This document shows, piece by piece, positions 43,961-51,832 of a DNA stretch of 64,000 nucleotides. The translations under genes were made by a program, and so were the position numbers. This stretch comes from Dyadobacter jejuensis. GTDB lineage: Bacteria; Bacteroidota; Bacteroidia; Cytophagales; Spirosomataceae. Location of the stretch: NCBI RefSeq assembly GCF_003149085.1, contig NZ_QGDT01000008.1, positions 176,208-240,207 of the forward strand, given 5' to 3'. The notes below the pieces were generated by a model. It saw only the letters and a program-made list of their open reading frames with translations. It was not told the DNA's origin and searched no databases. Positions within the stretch are counted from its first letter, which is position 1; each line of letters opens with the position of its first letter.

Positions 43961-45093
43961 GCGTTAGTCGGTTAGAAATTAGGTAATTAGAGGTTAAATG
44001 CAGCCGCCGGACGGTTAAAGGTTAAAAGTTAAAAGTTAAAAGCGGCCGCCGGGCGGATAAAGGCGCGCAACTCTTGAACACCAGCGATAGCCTATTGCTT
44101 ACTGCTTATCGCCTACAGCCACTCCAGCCACCAAAATAGCTTTTCAAGGTACCATAAAGCGTAAAGCCCTGTCAGCCAGAGCTTGTCGAAGGCAGTCAAT
44201 GTATTAGGCTGTTAGCGGTTAGGTAATTAGAGGTTAAATGCAGCCGCCGGACGGTTAAAGGTTAAAGGTTAAAGGTTAAAAGCGGCCGCCGGGCGGATAA
44301 AGGCGCGCTACAATTGATCACCAACGACAGCCTATCGCTTACTGCTTAGAGCTTACAGCCGCTAGCCCGCTACACTTGAACACCAACGATAGCCTATTGC
44401 TTACTGCTTATCGCCTACAGCCGCCTAAAGCCACTCCAGCCACCAAAATAGCTTTTCAAGGTACCATAAAGCATAAAGCCCTGTCAGCCAGAGCTTATCG
44501 AAGGCAGTCAATGTATTAGGCTGTTAGCGGTTAGGTAATTAGAGGTTAAATGCAGCCGCCGGACGGTTAAAGGTTAAAGGTTAAAAGCGGCCGCCGGGCG
44601 GTTAAAGGCGCGCTACAATTGATCACCAACGATAGCCTATCGCTTACAGCTTACAGCCGCTAGCCCGCTACACTTGAACACCAACGATAGCCTATTGCTT
44701 ACTGCTTATCGCCTACAGCCGCCTAAAGCCACTCCAGCCACCAAAATAGCTCTTCAAGGTACCATAAAGCGTAAAGCCCTGTCAGCCAGAGCTTGTCGAA
44801 GGCAGTCAATGTATTAGGCTGTTAGCGGTTAGGTAATTAGAGGTTAAATGCAGCCGCCGGACGGTTAAAGGTTAAAAGTTAAAAGCGGCCGCCGGGCGGA
44901 TAAAGGCGCGCTACACTTGAACACCAACGATAGCCTATCGCTTACAGCCGCCTAAAGCCGCTAGCCCGCTACAATTGATAACCAACGAAGGCCTATAGCT
45001 TACTGCTTAGAGCTTACAGCCGTTACCATATTACCTTTGATCACCAACGACAGCCTATTGCTTACAGCTTATCGCCTACAGCCACTCCAGCCC
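43961..45093. repeat. Nested tandem repeat region (four ~300-bp units built of heptamers)
   Basis: No gene. Four long direct repeats share TTAGGTAATTAGAGG (starts 43979, 44219, 44531, 44829; spacing 240, 312, 298). Each contains a GGTTAAA/AGTTAAA heptamer run of three or four copies between two GC-rich blocks (GCAGCCGCCGGACGG and GCGGCCGCCGGGCGG). Between them lie eight copies of a ~58-bp unit (GCTACACTTGAACACCAACG then seven-base steps of the type NNGCYTA). The sequence CAGAGCTTGTCGAAGGCA recurs with each long unit. All frames are broken, so it is non-coding. Confidence 0.9.
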
Positions 45094-45810
45094 TCAAAAC
45101 AACGACAACGTCCCTCCCTCATTGAGGCGGGAACCTGATGGGTGTTCCAACAGGACTTCAGGGCAATTGGTATCCTTACGGGCATTGAATACCCCGTCCA
45201 TCACCCGATAGGTCTTCAGCCTCGACTCATCGGCGTAGGGCACCATCAAGGCTTTCATTTCGGCCTGGGTCAGCTGGGGCGACAGCCAGGCTTCCGCCTC
45301 AGGCCCATCCAATATCAACGGCATACGTTCCCCTTCATTATGTACCGCCGCCATATGCGGGCCGGCATCGGTGGTAATAATAGAAAAAGTATATTGATTC
45401 TGCCAATGGGTAAAAATCCCTCCCAACATAAACAGACCTCCCGCCGCAGGCCGAATATACCAGCTATGGGTTTGGCTGGTTCCGGCAGGGGTATGGGGCT
45501 CAAAAAATCCCGTACACAACACCAGACAGCGGTTGGTCCAGTACGACTTATAAGCAGGCTTCTCAAAGAGCTCGTCGTTGCGCGCATTCAGGGTGTTGGC
45601 CTTCCACTCTCCCTCTTTCCCCACCCACTCGGGCACCAGCCGCCAGCGGTATAGGCTCACCACATCGGGTGTCCGTATGCTCACCACCGGGATCATCGGC
45701 TTGTCGAAACCGTTAAAATGAAACTTCGGTACGAACTCTACCTCGCTCTTGATGGGTTTCTTCATACCCTCCACCTGCTTTTTGTCTTCTAATGAAATAT
45801 GGTAACACAT
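45094..45810 (-). CDS. SOS response-associated (SRAP/YedK) protein
   Basis: 238 residues. Cys2 at the N-terminus (MCYHIS) is the catalytic residue that crosslinks abasic sites; NARNDELFEKPAYKSYWTNRCLV near residue 75-97 (Asn), GFFEPH near 105 (Glu), and HNEGERMPLIL near 155 (His) complete the active site. Protects abasic sites in single-stranded DNA. It ends next to the repeat region; monocistronic. Confidence 0.95.
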   Translation of the reverse strand: MCYHISLEDKKQVEGMKKPIKSEVEFVPKFHFNGFDKPMIPVVSIRTPDVVSLYRWRLVPEWVGKEGEWKANTLNARNDELFEKPAYKSYWTNRCLVLCTGFFEPHTPAGTSQTHSWYIRPAAGGLFMLGGIFTHWQNQYTFSIITTDAGPHMAAVHNEGERMPLILDGPEAEAWLSPQLTQAEMKALMVPYADESRLKTYRVMDGVFNARKDTNCPEVLLEHPSGSRLNEGGTLSLF

Positions 45811-45917
45811 CTTTCTCTGATAGCTAAAAATGAACGGGAATATTCCATTACTCCGACTGCAACATACTTACTTCGTCCGAAAATCCCTATTTTTGCCCGA
45901 TAACCCGGCTTTGGTCC

Positions 45918-46829
45918 ATGCTATCGAATATCGTCCGTTTCCTGTTTTTTGCCAATTATTTTGTAGGTTTCCTCGCCGTAGCCTTATCCATAGAGACGGC
46001 CTATCAGCTGGCTCTACCCTTCCTTTCGGCCGAATATTACTTACTTCTATTTAGTGTAACAGTACTCTATTATACCTTTGCTTATGCCAATCCTGGCACT
46101 TCGGCAAGTCCCAACCCCCGCACGGCTTGGTACCAACAACACCGGACTTTTGCGGCCAGAAGCCAGCTGATGCTCCTGGTTGTCAGCATCGTTCTGGCAA
46201 CGAAGATCTTTATCCAGAATTTCTATAAAATCATTTCCCTTCCCTGGCCCTACTGGCTTTTACTGGGCGCTATGGTACTGGCCGCAGCCCTCTACTATGG
46301 CCTACTGCCCAAATCCCTCTACCGGCTCAACCTCCGCAATACCGGCTGGCTTAAGGCTTTCGTCATCGGCTTCGTATGGGCAGGTTGTGTCAATATCCTT
46401 CCCATTACCATGGCCCGAGTGGAACAAGGGATCCATGTAGCCGAGCCCGGGTTCATGCTATGGCTATTCCTCAAAAACTGGATGTTCTGTACCGTCAATG
46501 CCATTATGTTCGACATCAAAGACTATGAGGACGACTCCAACCGCCAATTAAAAACTTTCGTGGTAAGGTTTGGCCTCTACCGCACCATCACTTTTATCCT
46601 GATCCCGCTCCTTCTGGTTGGCCTACTCGCCCTCTTACTTTTTGCTCGTTACAAGCACTTCGCCCCCGAAACGGTCCTCTTCAACACCATCCCCTTTTTA
46701 TCCTTACTCTGGGTAGCCTTTTCGCTGCATACCCCAAAAAAAATCCTGTTCTACCTCATCGTCATCGACGGTCTGTTGCTAGTTAAGGCCATCTGCGGCA
46801 TCCTAGGCATCATATACGCCCATCAGTAA
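45918..46829 (+). CDS. UbiA-like membrane protein
   Basis: 303 residues, about eight membrane helices. The second aspartate motif of UbiA prenyltransferases is visible as IMFDIKDYEDDSNRQLKTFVVRFG near residue 195, but the first NxxxD motif is weak (ANPGTSASPNPRTAWYQQ region), so activity is uncertain. May transfer or bind prenyl chains. Alone in its orientation between repeats and GH43. Confidence 0.7.
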   Translation: MLSNIVRFLFFANYFVGFLAVALSIETAYQLALPFLSAEYYLLLFSVTVLYYTFAYANPGTSASPNPRTAWYQQHRTFAARSQLMLLVVSIVLATKIFIQNFYKIISLPWPYWLLLGAMVLAAALYYGLLPKSLYRLNLRNTGWLKAFVIGFVWAGCVNILPITMARVEQGIHVAEPGFMLWLFLKNWMFCTVNAIMFDIKDYEDDSNRQLKTFVVRFGLYRTITFILIPLLLVGLLALLLFARYKHFAPETVLFNTIPFLSLLWVAFSLHTPKKILFYLIVIDGLLLVKAICGILGIIYAHQ

Positions 46830-46948
46830 ACCGACGCCTCAGAGCCTGTCGTCCAGTACGAAAAGCGCCAGCCCATAATCATTGAGATGACAGAACTTGT
46901 AAATCCCTGAAAACACCAGACTGGATATCCTCCTAAACGAAGGGATAA

Positions 46949-46992
46949 GCCCATACAGGTTATTTCAATCCTTCCTCCGCCCATACAGGTTT
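46949..46992 (+). promoter_or_regulatory. Direct repeat upstream of the GH43 gene
   Basis: GCCCATACAGGTT occurs at 46949-46961 and again at 46979-46991, 30 bp apart (about three helical turns), ending about 80 bp before the GH43 start. A candidate regulator binding site. Confidence 0.4.
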
Positions 46993-47072
46993 TTGAAGCA
47001 ATAATTTTTATTTGTCAATAAAACACTTAATTTCGTATACACTAAAAAAACAAAACTAATAAGACATAAAAT

Positions 47073-48122
47073 ATGAATATTCCTAAGTTCCGATTCCTTT
47101 GTGGACTCTTTCTTTTGACCATTGGCTATAGTTACGGCCAATCAGCTCCTCAGCCTTTGGTTAGCCATATCTACACCGCCGACCCTTCTGCGCATGTTTT
47201 CGAGGGGAAAATTTATATTTACCCTTCTCACGACATAGAAGCCCATGTAGCCGAAGACGACGAAGGCGGCCATTTTAACATGCAGGATTACCATATACTA
47301 TCCATGAAACATATTGGAGGCAAGGTCACCGACCACGGTATGGCCCTCGCGCTTCAGGATATCCCTTGGGCGGGCCGTCAGCTATGGGCTCCCGATGCGG
47401 CCACCAAAAACGGCACCTACTACCTCTACTTCCCTGCCAAAGATCAGGACGACGTTTTTAGAATAGGCGTAGCCACCAGCACCTCCCCTTCCGGACCGTT
47501 TAAGGCGGAACCCAAGCCCATAGAAGGGAGCTACAGCATCGACCCTGCGGTATTTACCGATACCGACGGCAGCAGCTATATGTACTTTGGAGGGATATGG
47601 GGAGGACAACTACAACGCTGGGAAACCGGACAGTATGAGGCCGGTGGCTCCAAGACCGATCTGGAAAACGACCAGGCGCCGGCCATAGCGCCAAGGATGG
47701 TCAGACTTACCGTAGATATGAAGCAATTTGCCGAGCCCGTCAGAAAAATCGTCCTACTCGACCCCGAGGGGCGCCCTCTTCTGGGTGGGGACCACGACCG
47801 CCGATTCTTCGAAGGTGCCTGGATGCACAAATACCAGGACAAATACTATTTCTCTTATTCTACTGGCGACACCCACCTGCTGGCCTATGCCACCAGCGAC
47901 TCACCATATGGTCCATTTACCTACCAAGGCGTTCTGATGGAGCCCGTTACGGGCTGGACCACCCACCATTCCATCGTAGAAATCAAAGACAAGAAAAAAG
48001 AATCGAAATGGTATATCTTCTACCATGACGTTCAGCTATCGGGCAAAACACACCTTCGCAATGTGAAGGTGCGGGAGCTAAAACGTAACCCCGACGGAAG
48101 TATTCAAACGATTAATCCCTAA
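47073..48122 (+). CDS. Family GH43 glycoside hydrolase
   Basis: 349 residues with signal peptide (to SYGQ, residue 23). Five-bladed propeller: ADPSAHVFEGKIYIYPSHD at residue 35 (catalytic base Asp), SIDPAVFTDTDGSSYMYFGG near 150 (pKa-modulating Asp), and FFEGAWMHKYQDKYYFSYS near 245 (acid Glu). Likely an arabinofuranosidase or xylosidase acting outside the cytoplasm. No SusC/D genes nearby. Confidence 0.93.
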   Translation: MNIPKFRFLCGLFLLTIGYSYGQSAPQPLVSHIYTADPSAHVFEGKIYIYPSHDIEAHVAEDDEGGHFNMQDYHILSMKHIGGKVTDHGMALALQDIPWAGRQLWAPDAATKNGTYYLYFPAKDQDDVFRIGVATSTSPSGPFKAEPKPIEGSYSIDPAVFTDTDGSSYMYFGGIWGGQLQRWETGQYEAGGSKTDLENDQAPAIAPRMVRLTVDMKQFAEPVRKIVLLDPEGRPLLGGDHDRRFFEGAWMHKYQDKYYFSYSTGDTHLLAYATSDSPYGPFTYQGVLMEPVTGWTTHHSIVEIKDKKKESKWYIFYHDVQLSGKTHLRNVKVRELKRNPDGSIQTINP

Positions 48123-48211
48123 TCTCAACTGCAGTATCGCGGGCCGTAGCCGGAAGTTAGGAATAACCTCCGGCTATTTTGTAGTGTAACAACATTTGGC
48201 TAGCTTGGTCT

Positions 48212-48853
48212 ATGCAAAACAATTATGACCGAGCAGCATGGTTTTATGATTCCCTTAGCCGATTGGTGTTTGGGAAAGCCTTGGTATATATTCAGCAGAA
48301 AATCCTGGCGCATATCCCAGCCAATAGTAAGGTCCTCATCGTGGGGGGCGGCACCGGCTGGATCCTCAACGAAATAGCAGCCTTACACCCTACCGGCCTT
48401 CAGATCACCTATGTGGAGATTTCGGAAAATATGCTGCACCTCGCCCAGAAAGATTATCATGGCCGAAACCCCGTATCTTTTGTACAGAGCGCCGTGGAGG
48501 ACTTTCCTATCACCCAGCCCTACGATGTTATTTTTACGGCCTTTTTGTTCGACAACTTCGCCCAGGACCGCATCGACACCTGCCTCCAGAAACTCGATGC
48601 AGGCCTGCGCCCGGGTGGTCTATGGCTCTTCGCCGATTTCCACCTCGACGTGGCCAAGCCTAAATTCTGGCACAAATATCTGCTGCAATCCATGCTTTTC
48701 TTCTTCCGGATGCTTTGTAAGGTAGAGGCCACCCGCCTCATCCCCATGGAGCCCGCCTTCCGGTCGTACGGCTATACCATCGCTACACAATATGAAACCT
48801 ATGGAAGGTTTATAAAGGGAATCGTCTATAGGAAGCCCGAAGGCGACCCCTGA
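48212..48853 (+). CDS. Class I SAM-dependent methyltransferase
   Basis: 213 residues. SAM motif I KVLIVGGGTGWILNEIA near residue 40, acidic motif II YVEISENMLHLAQK near 68, and PYDVIFTAFLFDNFAQD near 105. Substrate unknown. The last codons (RKPEGDP) come from the start of the REP-like repeat cluster that follows, so the end of the protein may have been changed by it. Confidence 0.88.
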   Translation: MQNNYDRAAWFYDSLSRLVFGKALVYIQQKILAHIPANSKVLIVGGGTGWILNEIAALHPTGLQITYVEISENMLHLAQKDYHGRNPVSFVQSAVEDFPITQPYDVIFTAFLFDNFAQDRIDTCLQKLDAGLRPGGLWLFADFHLDVAKPKFWHKYLLQSMLFFFRMLCKVEATRLIPMEPAFRSYGYTIATQYETYGRFIKGIVYRKPEGDP

Positions 48854-49025
48854 GCGGAGTCGAAGGGGCTCTCTAAGCGGAGCCCAAAGCGATCCCTAAG
48901 CGGAGTTCGAAGGCGGCCCCTGAGCGGAGTCGAAGGGAGTTCGAAGGCGATCCCTGAGCGGAGCCGAAGGGAGTTCGAAGGCGATCCCTGAGCGGAGCCG
49001 AAGGGTCGAAGGGAGTTCGAAGGGT
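48843..49025. repeat. GC-rich REP-like repeat cluster
   Basis: Five or six imperfect copies of a ~34-bp unit with core CCCTGAGCGGAGCCGAAGGG and GAGTTCGAAGGCGATC (starts near 48843, 48888, 48913, 48947, 48981). The core is nearly palindromic around AGCGGAG/TCGAAGG. It overlaps the last codons of the methyltransferase gene. A further copy (GCGATCCCTGAGCG) begins at 63987 and runs off the window. Confidence 0.85.
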
Positions 49026-49088
49026 CCAATTCCAATCTCCTTATACTGGCCCTTCCTGCCCTAAAAAAAACATCTATCCACCAAGGGT

Positions 49089-50156
49089 TTATTTCCCCTG
49101 CAGAACACCCTGGTCTATCAATACCTGAAAGGAATCCTCCATGGTAGTCTTCAGCGGCATATATCGGACCCCCAACTCCCGCTGGATTTTTGTATTGTCG
49201 GCTCGCCAGGGAATATTGACATTATTCTGGACAAATCGGCGCGAAAACAATTTGTTGGCCATCGGCCCTACCAGCATCAGCAGCCATTTGGGCAAGGCCC
49301 TTTTGGGCAACGGAAAAGCAGCTCCATACTTGGGCAATAATAATGCGCTCATCTCTAGGAGGTCGGTCTCGTGGGCCGAGGTAATATACCGGCCCTTCGC
49401 TGCTGGCGTGAAGCCCGCAAGCCAGTGGGCCTGTGCTACGTCGCGCACATCTACCACCCCAATTCCCATCCTAGGCGCTCCCATTTTCAGCTCTCCATCG
49501 CCCAACCTCTTCAGTATATTAACACTCTCGGAGGTGGTGGTGGCGGGGTTCAATGCAGGGCCTAACACCAGCGACATATTAATCGTGATCAGGTCCCATC
49601 GGTTTTGCGTTTTCTGTATTTCCCAGGCCCGTTTCTCTGCCAGCGTTTTCGAATAGGCATAGGGCTGATAGTCCAGCGAAGCCGTGGTATTCCACACCGC
49701 CTCGGTAATGCGCCCTCCAGGAGCCTGGGTCGTGTCGATGGCGTCGGTATATATAGCAGCGCAGCTGCTGGTTACCACCACCCGCTTAACAGTACTTACC
49801 TCCATGGCCGACTTCAACAGATTCTCCGTACCCTGTACCGCCGGTTCTATCAATTCCTTCTGAGGATCTTTTACGTCCATGATAAAGGGAGAGGCCGTAT
49901 GGAACACCAGCTCGCAGCCCTCCACAGCGGCCGTATACGACCCCGGCTTCAGCAGATCCCCGGCAAAAAGTCTGAGCGTTCCTTTGCCTTGCGCAGCAGC
50001 CTCCAAGAGATGCCCCGTCTTACGGGTATCTTCCGGATTGCGCACCGCAGCATGCACCGTGAGCCCCTCATCCAGAAGCCGCTTTACCAACCAACTGGCC
50101 ACATAGCCATTGGCACCCGTCACCATCACCGGTTTTGTTTTATCTATCGTAGTCAT
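49089..50156 (-). CDS. NAD(P)-dependent SDR-type aldehyde/flavonol-like reductase
   Basis: 355 residues, extended SDR. GANGYVASWLVKRLLDEG at residues 14-31 (nucleotide binding), VFHTASPF near 80, and catalytic YAYSKTLAE near 166, as in dihydroflavonol-4-reductase-like dehydrogenases. Reduces an aldehyde or ketone with NADPH. Divergent from the WYL regulator with a 203-bp gap; that regulator may control it. Confidence 0.9.
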   Translation of the reverse strand: MTTIDKTKPVMVTGANGYVASWLVKRLLDEGLTVHAAVRNPEDTRKTGHLLEAAAQGKGTLRLFAGDLLKPGSYTAAVEGCELVFHTASPFIMDVKDPQKELIEPAVQGTENLLKSAMEVSTVKRVVVTSSCAAIYTDAIDTTQAPGGRITEAVWNTTASLDYQPYAYSKTLAEKRAWEIQKTQNRWDLITINMSLVLGPALNPATTTSESVNILKRLGDGELKMGAPRMGIGVVDVRDVAQAHWLAGFTPAAKGRYITSAHETDLLEMSALLLPKYGAAFPLPKRALPKWLLMLVGPMANKLFSRRFVQNNVNIPWRADNTKIQRELGVRYMPLKTTMEDSFQVLIDQGVLQGK

Positions 50157-50359
50157 TCGTTATTTGTTTTATAGGCTTCCTACAAAAGTAGGGCCACCGG
50201 CCCACTATCCTTAACACAAATTCCGGAAAGGGGGAAGAATTACCGTTTACTAAGAATCATAAATATTATAAGCATTATACAAATAAATTCCATAAAATGC
50301 GATTTGTAACCACCCGAAACGTCTACCAAACGTTATAATTTCTTGAGAATAATTCCTTT

Positions 50360-51289
50360 ATGAGTGAAATACCTAAGACCGAAAGGATCCTAAGACTGAT
50401 CCGGATACTGCATCAAAACAAGCGAACCATAGAACACCTGGCATTACTCCTGTCGACCACGCCACGAACCATCTATAGGGATATTTTGGTATTACAAAAT
50501 GTGGGCTATGTCCTGGAAAAAGACGACCAAAATCGTTACTACCTAGGGGAACAGCTCCAACAAAAGAGCGGATTGTTTACCTTAGAAGAGACCCGCCTGG
50601 TACGTATGCACCTGTCCGGCCTGCCTACCAGCCACCCTCTCAAAGGGAGCATCGAACGCAAGCTCTATCTTTCCAGCGAGCTTATTCCTCTAGCCGACGA
50701 CTTAGCCGACAAGCAAAGAGGTGGACTGATTAGTAAGCTCCAAGAGGCAATCCAAGCCCATAAAAGGGTGACACTGTTGCGCTACCACTCCAACCATTCG
50801 GCCACGGTTACCGACCGACTGGTAGAACCCTTGGCCCTGACCGACGATTTCAGTACCCTGAAGGCCTACGAAGTAAGCTCGGGCATTCAAAAAACCTTTA
50901 AGGTACACCGTATGGAGGATGTTGAAATAAGCACCATCCCCATCGCCAACCAAGAAGAGCCCCCAGAGCTCGATCTTTTCGGATTTACGGGTCCCGAGCC
51001 CATCCTAGTGCAAATCAGACTGTCCTTTTTGGCTCATAACCTGCTCTACGAAGAATTTCCAGGAGCTAGGGGCTTTATCAGCAAGTCGGTAGTTGACGAC
51101 CAGGACACCCCCTTGCGCTTCCCCTATACCTTCCGCTACGAAGTGCGCGACTTTCGCGGCATTGGAAGGTTCCTTTTAGGCCTACCCGGCGAGGTGCAGG
51201 TTCTTCAACCCGAGGAGCTTAAACAGTTTCTTAAAGAAAAAACTGAATTAACCAAAACAACAATAAAACACTTACTATCAAACAGTTAG
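50360..51289 (+). CDS. WYL-domain transcriptional regulator
   Basis: 309 residues. N-terminal HTH_11 (TERILRLIRILHQNKRTIEHLALLLSTTPRTIYRDILVLQNVG) and a WYL-type ligand domain from about residue 140 (VTLLRYHSNHSATVTDRLVEPLALTDDFSTLKAYEVSSG) with a C-terminal extension. WYL proteins sense nucleotides or nucleic acids and some control CRISPR-Cas operons. It lies between the SDR gene (divergent) and the cas operon (same strand), so either could be its target. A terminator follows it. Confidence 0.88.
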   Translation: MSEIPKTERILRLIRILHQNKRTIEHLALLLSTTPRTIYRDILVLQNVGYVLEKDDQNRYYLGEQLQQKSGLFTLEETRLVRMHLSGLPTSHPLKGSIERKLYLSSELIPLADDLADKQRGGLISKLQEAIQAHKRVTLLRYHSNHSATVTDRLVEPLALTDDFSTLKAYEVSSGIQKTFKVHRMEDVEISTIPIANQEEPPELDLFGFTGPEPILVQIRLSFLAHNLLYEEFPGARGFISKSVVDDQDTPLRFPYTFRYEVRDFRGIGRFLLGLPGEVQVLQPEELKQFLKEKTELTKTTIKHLLSNS

Positions 51290-51339
51290 TATTATATCTG
51301 GAAACTTTCAATACAACATATCAGAAAAGTTTGCCAATC

Positions 51340-51363
51340 GATCTTGACAAGATCCAGCTTTTT
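51340..51363 (+). terminator. Terminator of the WYL gene
   Basis: Perfect stem GATCTTG-A-CAAGATC (51340-51354) followed by CAGCTTTTT. It separates the WYL gene from the small RNA-like unit that follows. Confidence 0.7.
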
Positions 51364-51394
51364 ATTACCTTTACATTCAAATACTTTAACGCTA

Positions 51395-51530
51395 GTTTAG
51401 AATTCAATATTAAAAAGCATGGTTGAAACACGCTAGTTTGTAAATATTTTAATCATCCATTAATTAGAAGGGTAGAAAAAAAAAAGAAGAGCAAATACGG
51501 AATTGAACCCCCAGCAATTGCTCTTCTTTA
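51395..51530 (+). ncRNA. Candidate crRNA-like small RNA (degenerate repeat - spacer - degenerate repeat - terminator)
   Basis: 51395-51429 is a degenerate copy of the CRISPR repeat: it keeps GAAT, CAAT, and ends ATGG-TTGAAAC, against ATGGATTGAAAC in the array. A spacer-like stretch begins at 51430 (ACGCTAGTTT). A second degenerate repeat 3' part lies at 51463-51479 (ATTAGAAGGGTAGAAAA, 13 of 17 positions matching). A 12-bp stem terminator (AAAGAAGAGCAA/TTGCTCTTCTTT) follows at 51483-51529. The first ten spacer-like bases recur exactly at 51389-51398. This is the layout of CreA/CreR guide RNAs, which use Cascade to repress cas genes or a toxin RNA. Transcription is not shown; inference from layout. 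Confidence 0.5.
51483..51529. terminator. Terminator between the crRNA-like unit and the cas operon
   Basis: 12-bp perfect stem AAAGAAGAGCAA/TTGCTCTTCTTT with a 23-nt loop. Flanked by an A-run on the left and TTTAAATAAAT on the right, so it can act on both strands. Confidence 0.75.
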
Positions 51531-51581
51531 AATAAATAATAATAAACGCAAGTCAGTTTTTCAACTTACCATAGCCTAATT

Positions 51582-51737
51582 ATGCTCAAATTTAAACTTC
51601 AAACGCGACAAAACCAAGCCACCTTCGATAGACTTCTCAACCGGGCTGTCTCAATCTGCCATAATTGTGGCTACGAAAAAGATCATGAATGTGAAATCTG
51701 CAATGGCAACTCCTATGCTACCGATTACCTTCCCTAA
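51582..51737 (+). CDS. 51-aa zinc-ribbon-like small protein upstream of cas8b
   Basis: An ATG-started ORF of 51 residues: basic N-terminal helix (KFKLQTRQNQATFDRLLNRA), then CHNCGYEKDHECEIC, a CxxC-x7-CxxC arrangement that could bind one zinc, and a short tail. It lies 45 bp past the terminator and 95 bp before the cas8b start on the same strand, so it may be the first gene of the cas operon. Too short for a family call. Coding status is uncertain, but the Cys spacing is unlikely by chance in an AT-rich gap. Confidence 0.5.
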   Translation: MLKFKLQTRQNQATFDRLLNRAVSICHNCGYEKDHECEICNGNSYATDYLP

Positions 51738-51774
51738 TTAAAAAACCCTATAAAACATTAAAAAAATTCGGTCA

Positions 51775-51791
51775 TTGACAGCCCCTGTCAA
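51775..51791. promoter_or_regulatory. Perfect inverted repeat before cas8b
   Basis: TTGACAG-CCC-CTGTCAA, 7-bp arms and 3-bp centre, 42 bp before the preferred cas8b ATG. No T-run follows on the + strand, so an operator or 5' leader hairpin is more likely than a terminator. Confidence 0.5.
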
Positions 51792-51832
51792 AAAGGATGG
51801 CGAGATTGCCGATGTTTAAAAAGAGATATGCT

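Noticed and set aside
48826..49035. 69-residue minus-strand ORF rich in Leu, Arg and Ser
   Set aside because: Translation of the REP-like repeat cluster.
51419..51436. Five-codon ORF (ATG GTT GAA ACA CGC TAG) as a CreT-like toxin
   Set aside because: It is made of the degenerate repeat itself and has none of the rare-codon runs or strong ribosome site known in CreT; too weak to claim.
51495..51517. tRNA T-arm-like sequence (reverse complement GGGTTCAATTCC) in the loop of the pre-cas terminator, suggesting a tRNA or att site
   Set aside because: The flanking bases do not form a T-stem and no acceptor or anticodon arm is present; it is the terminator loop.
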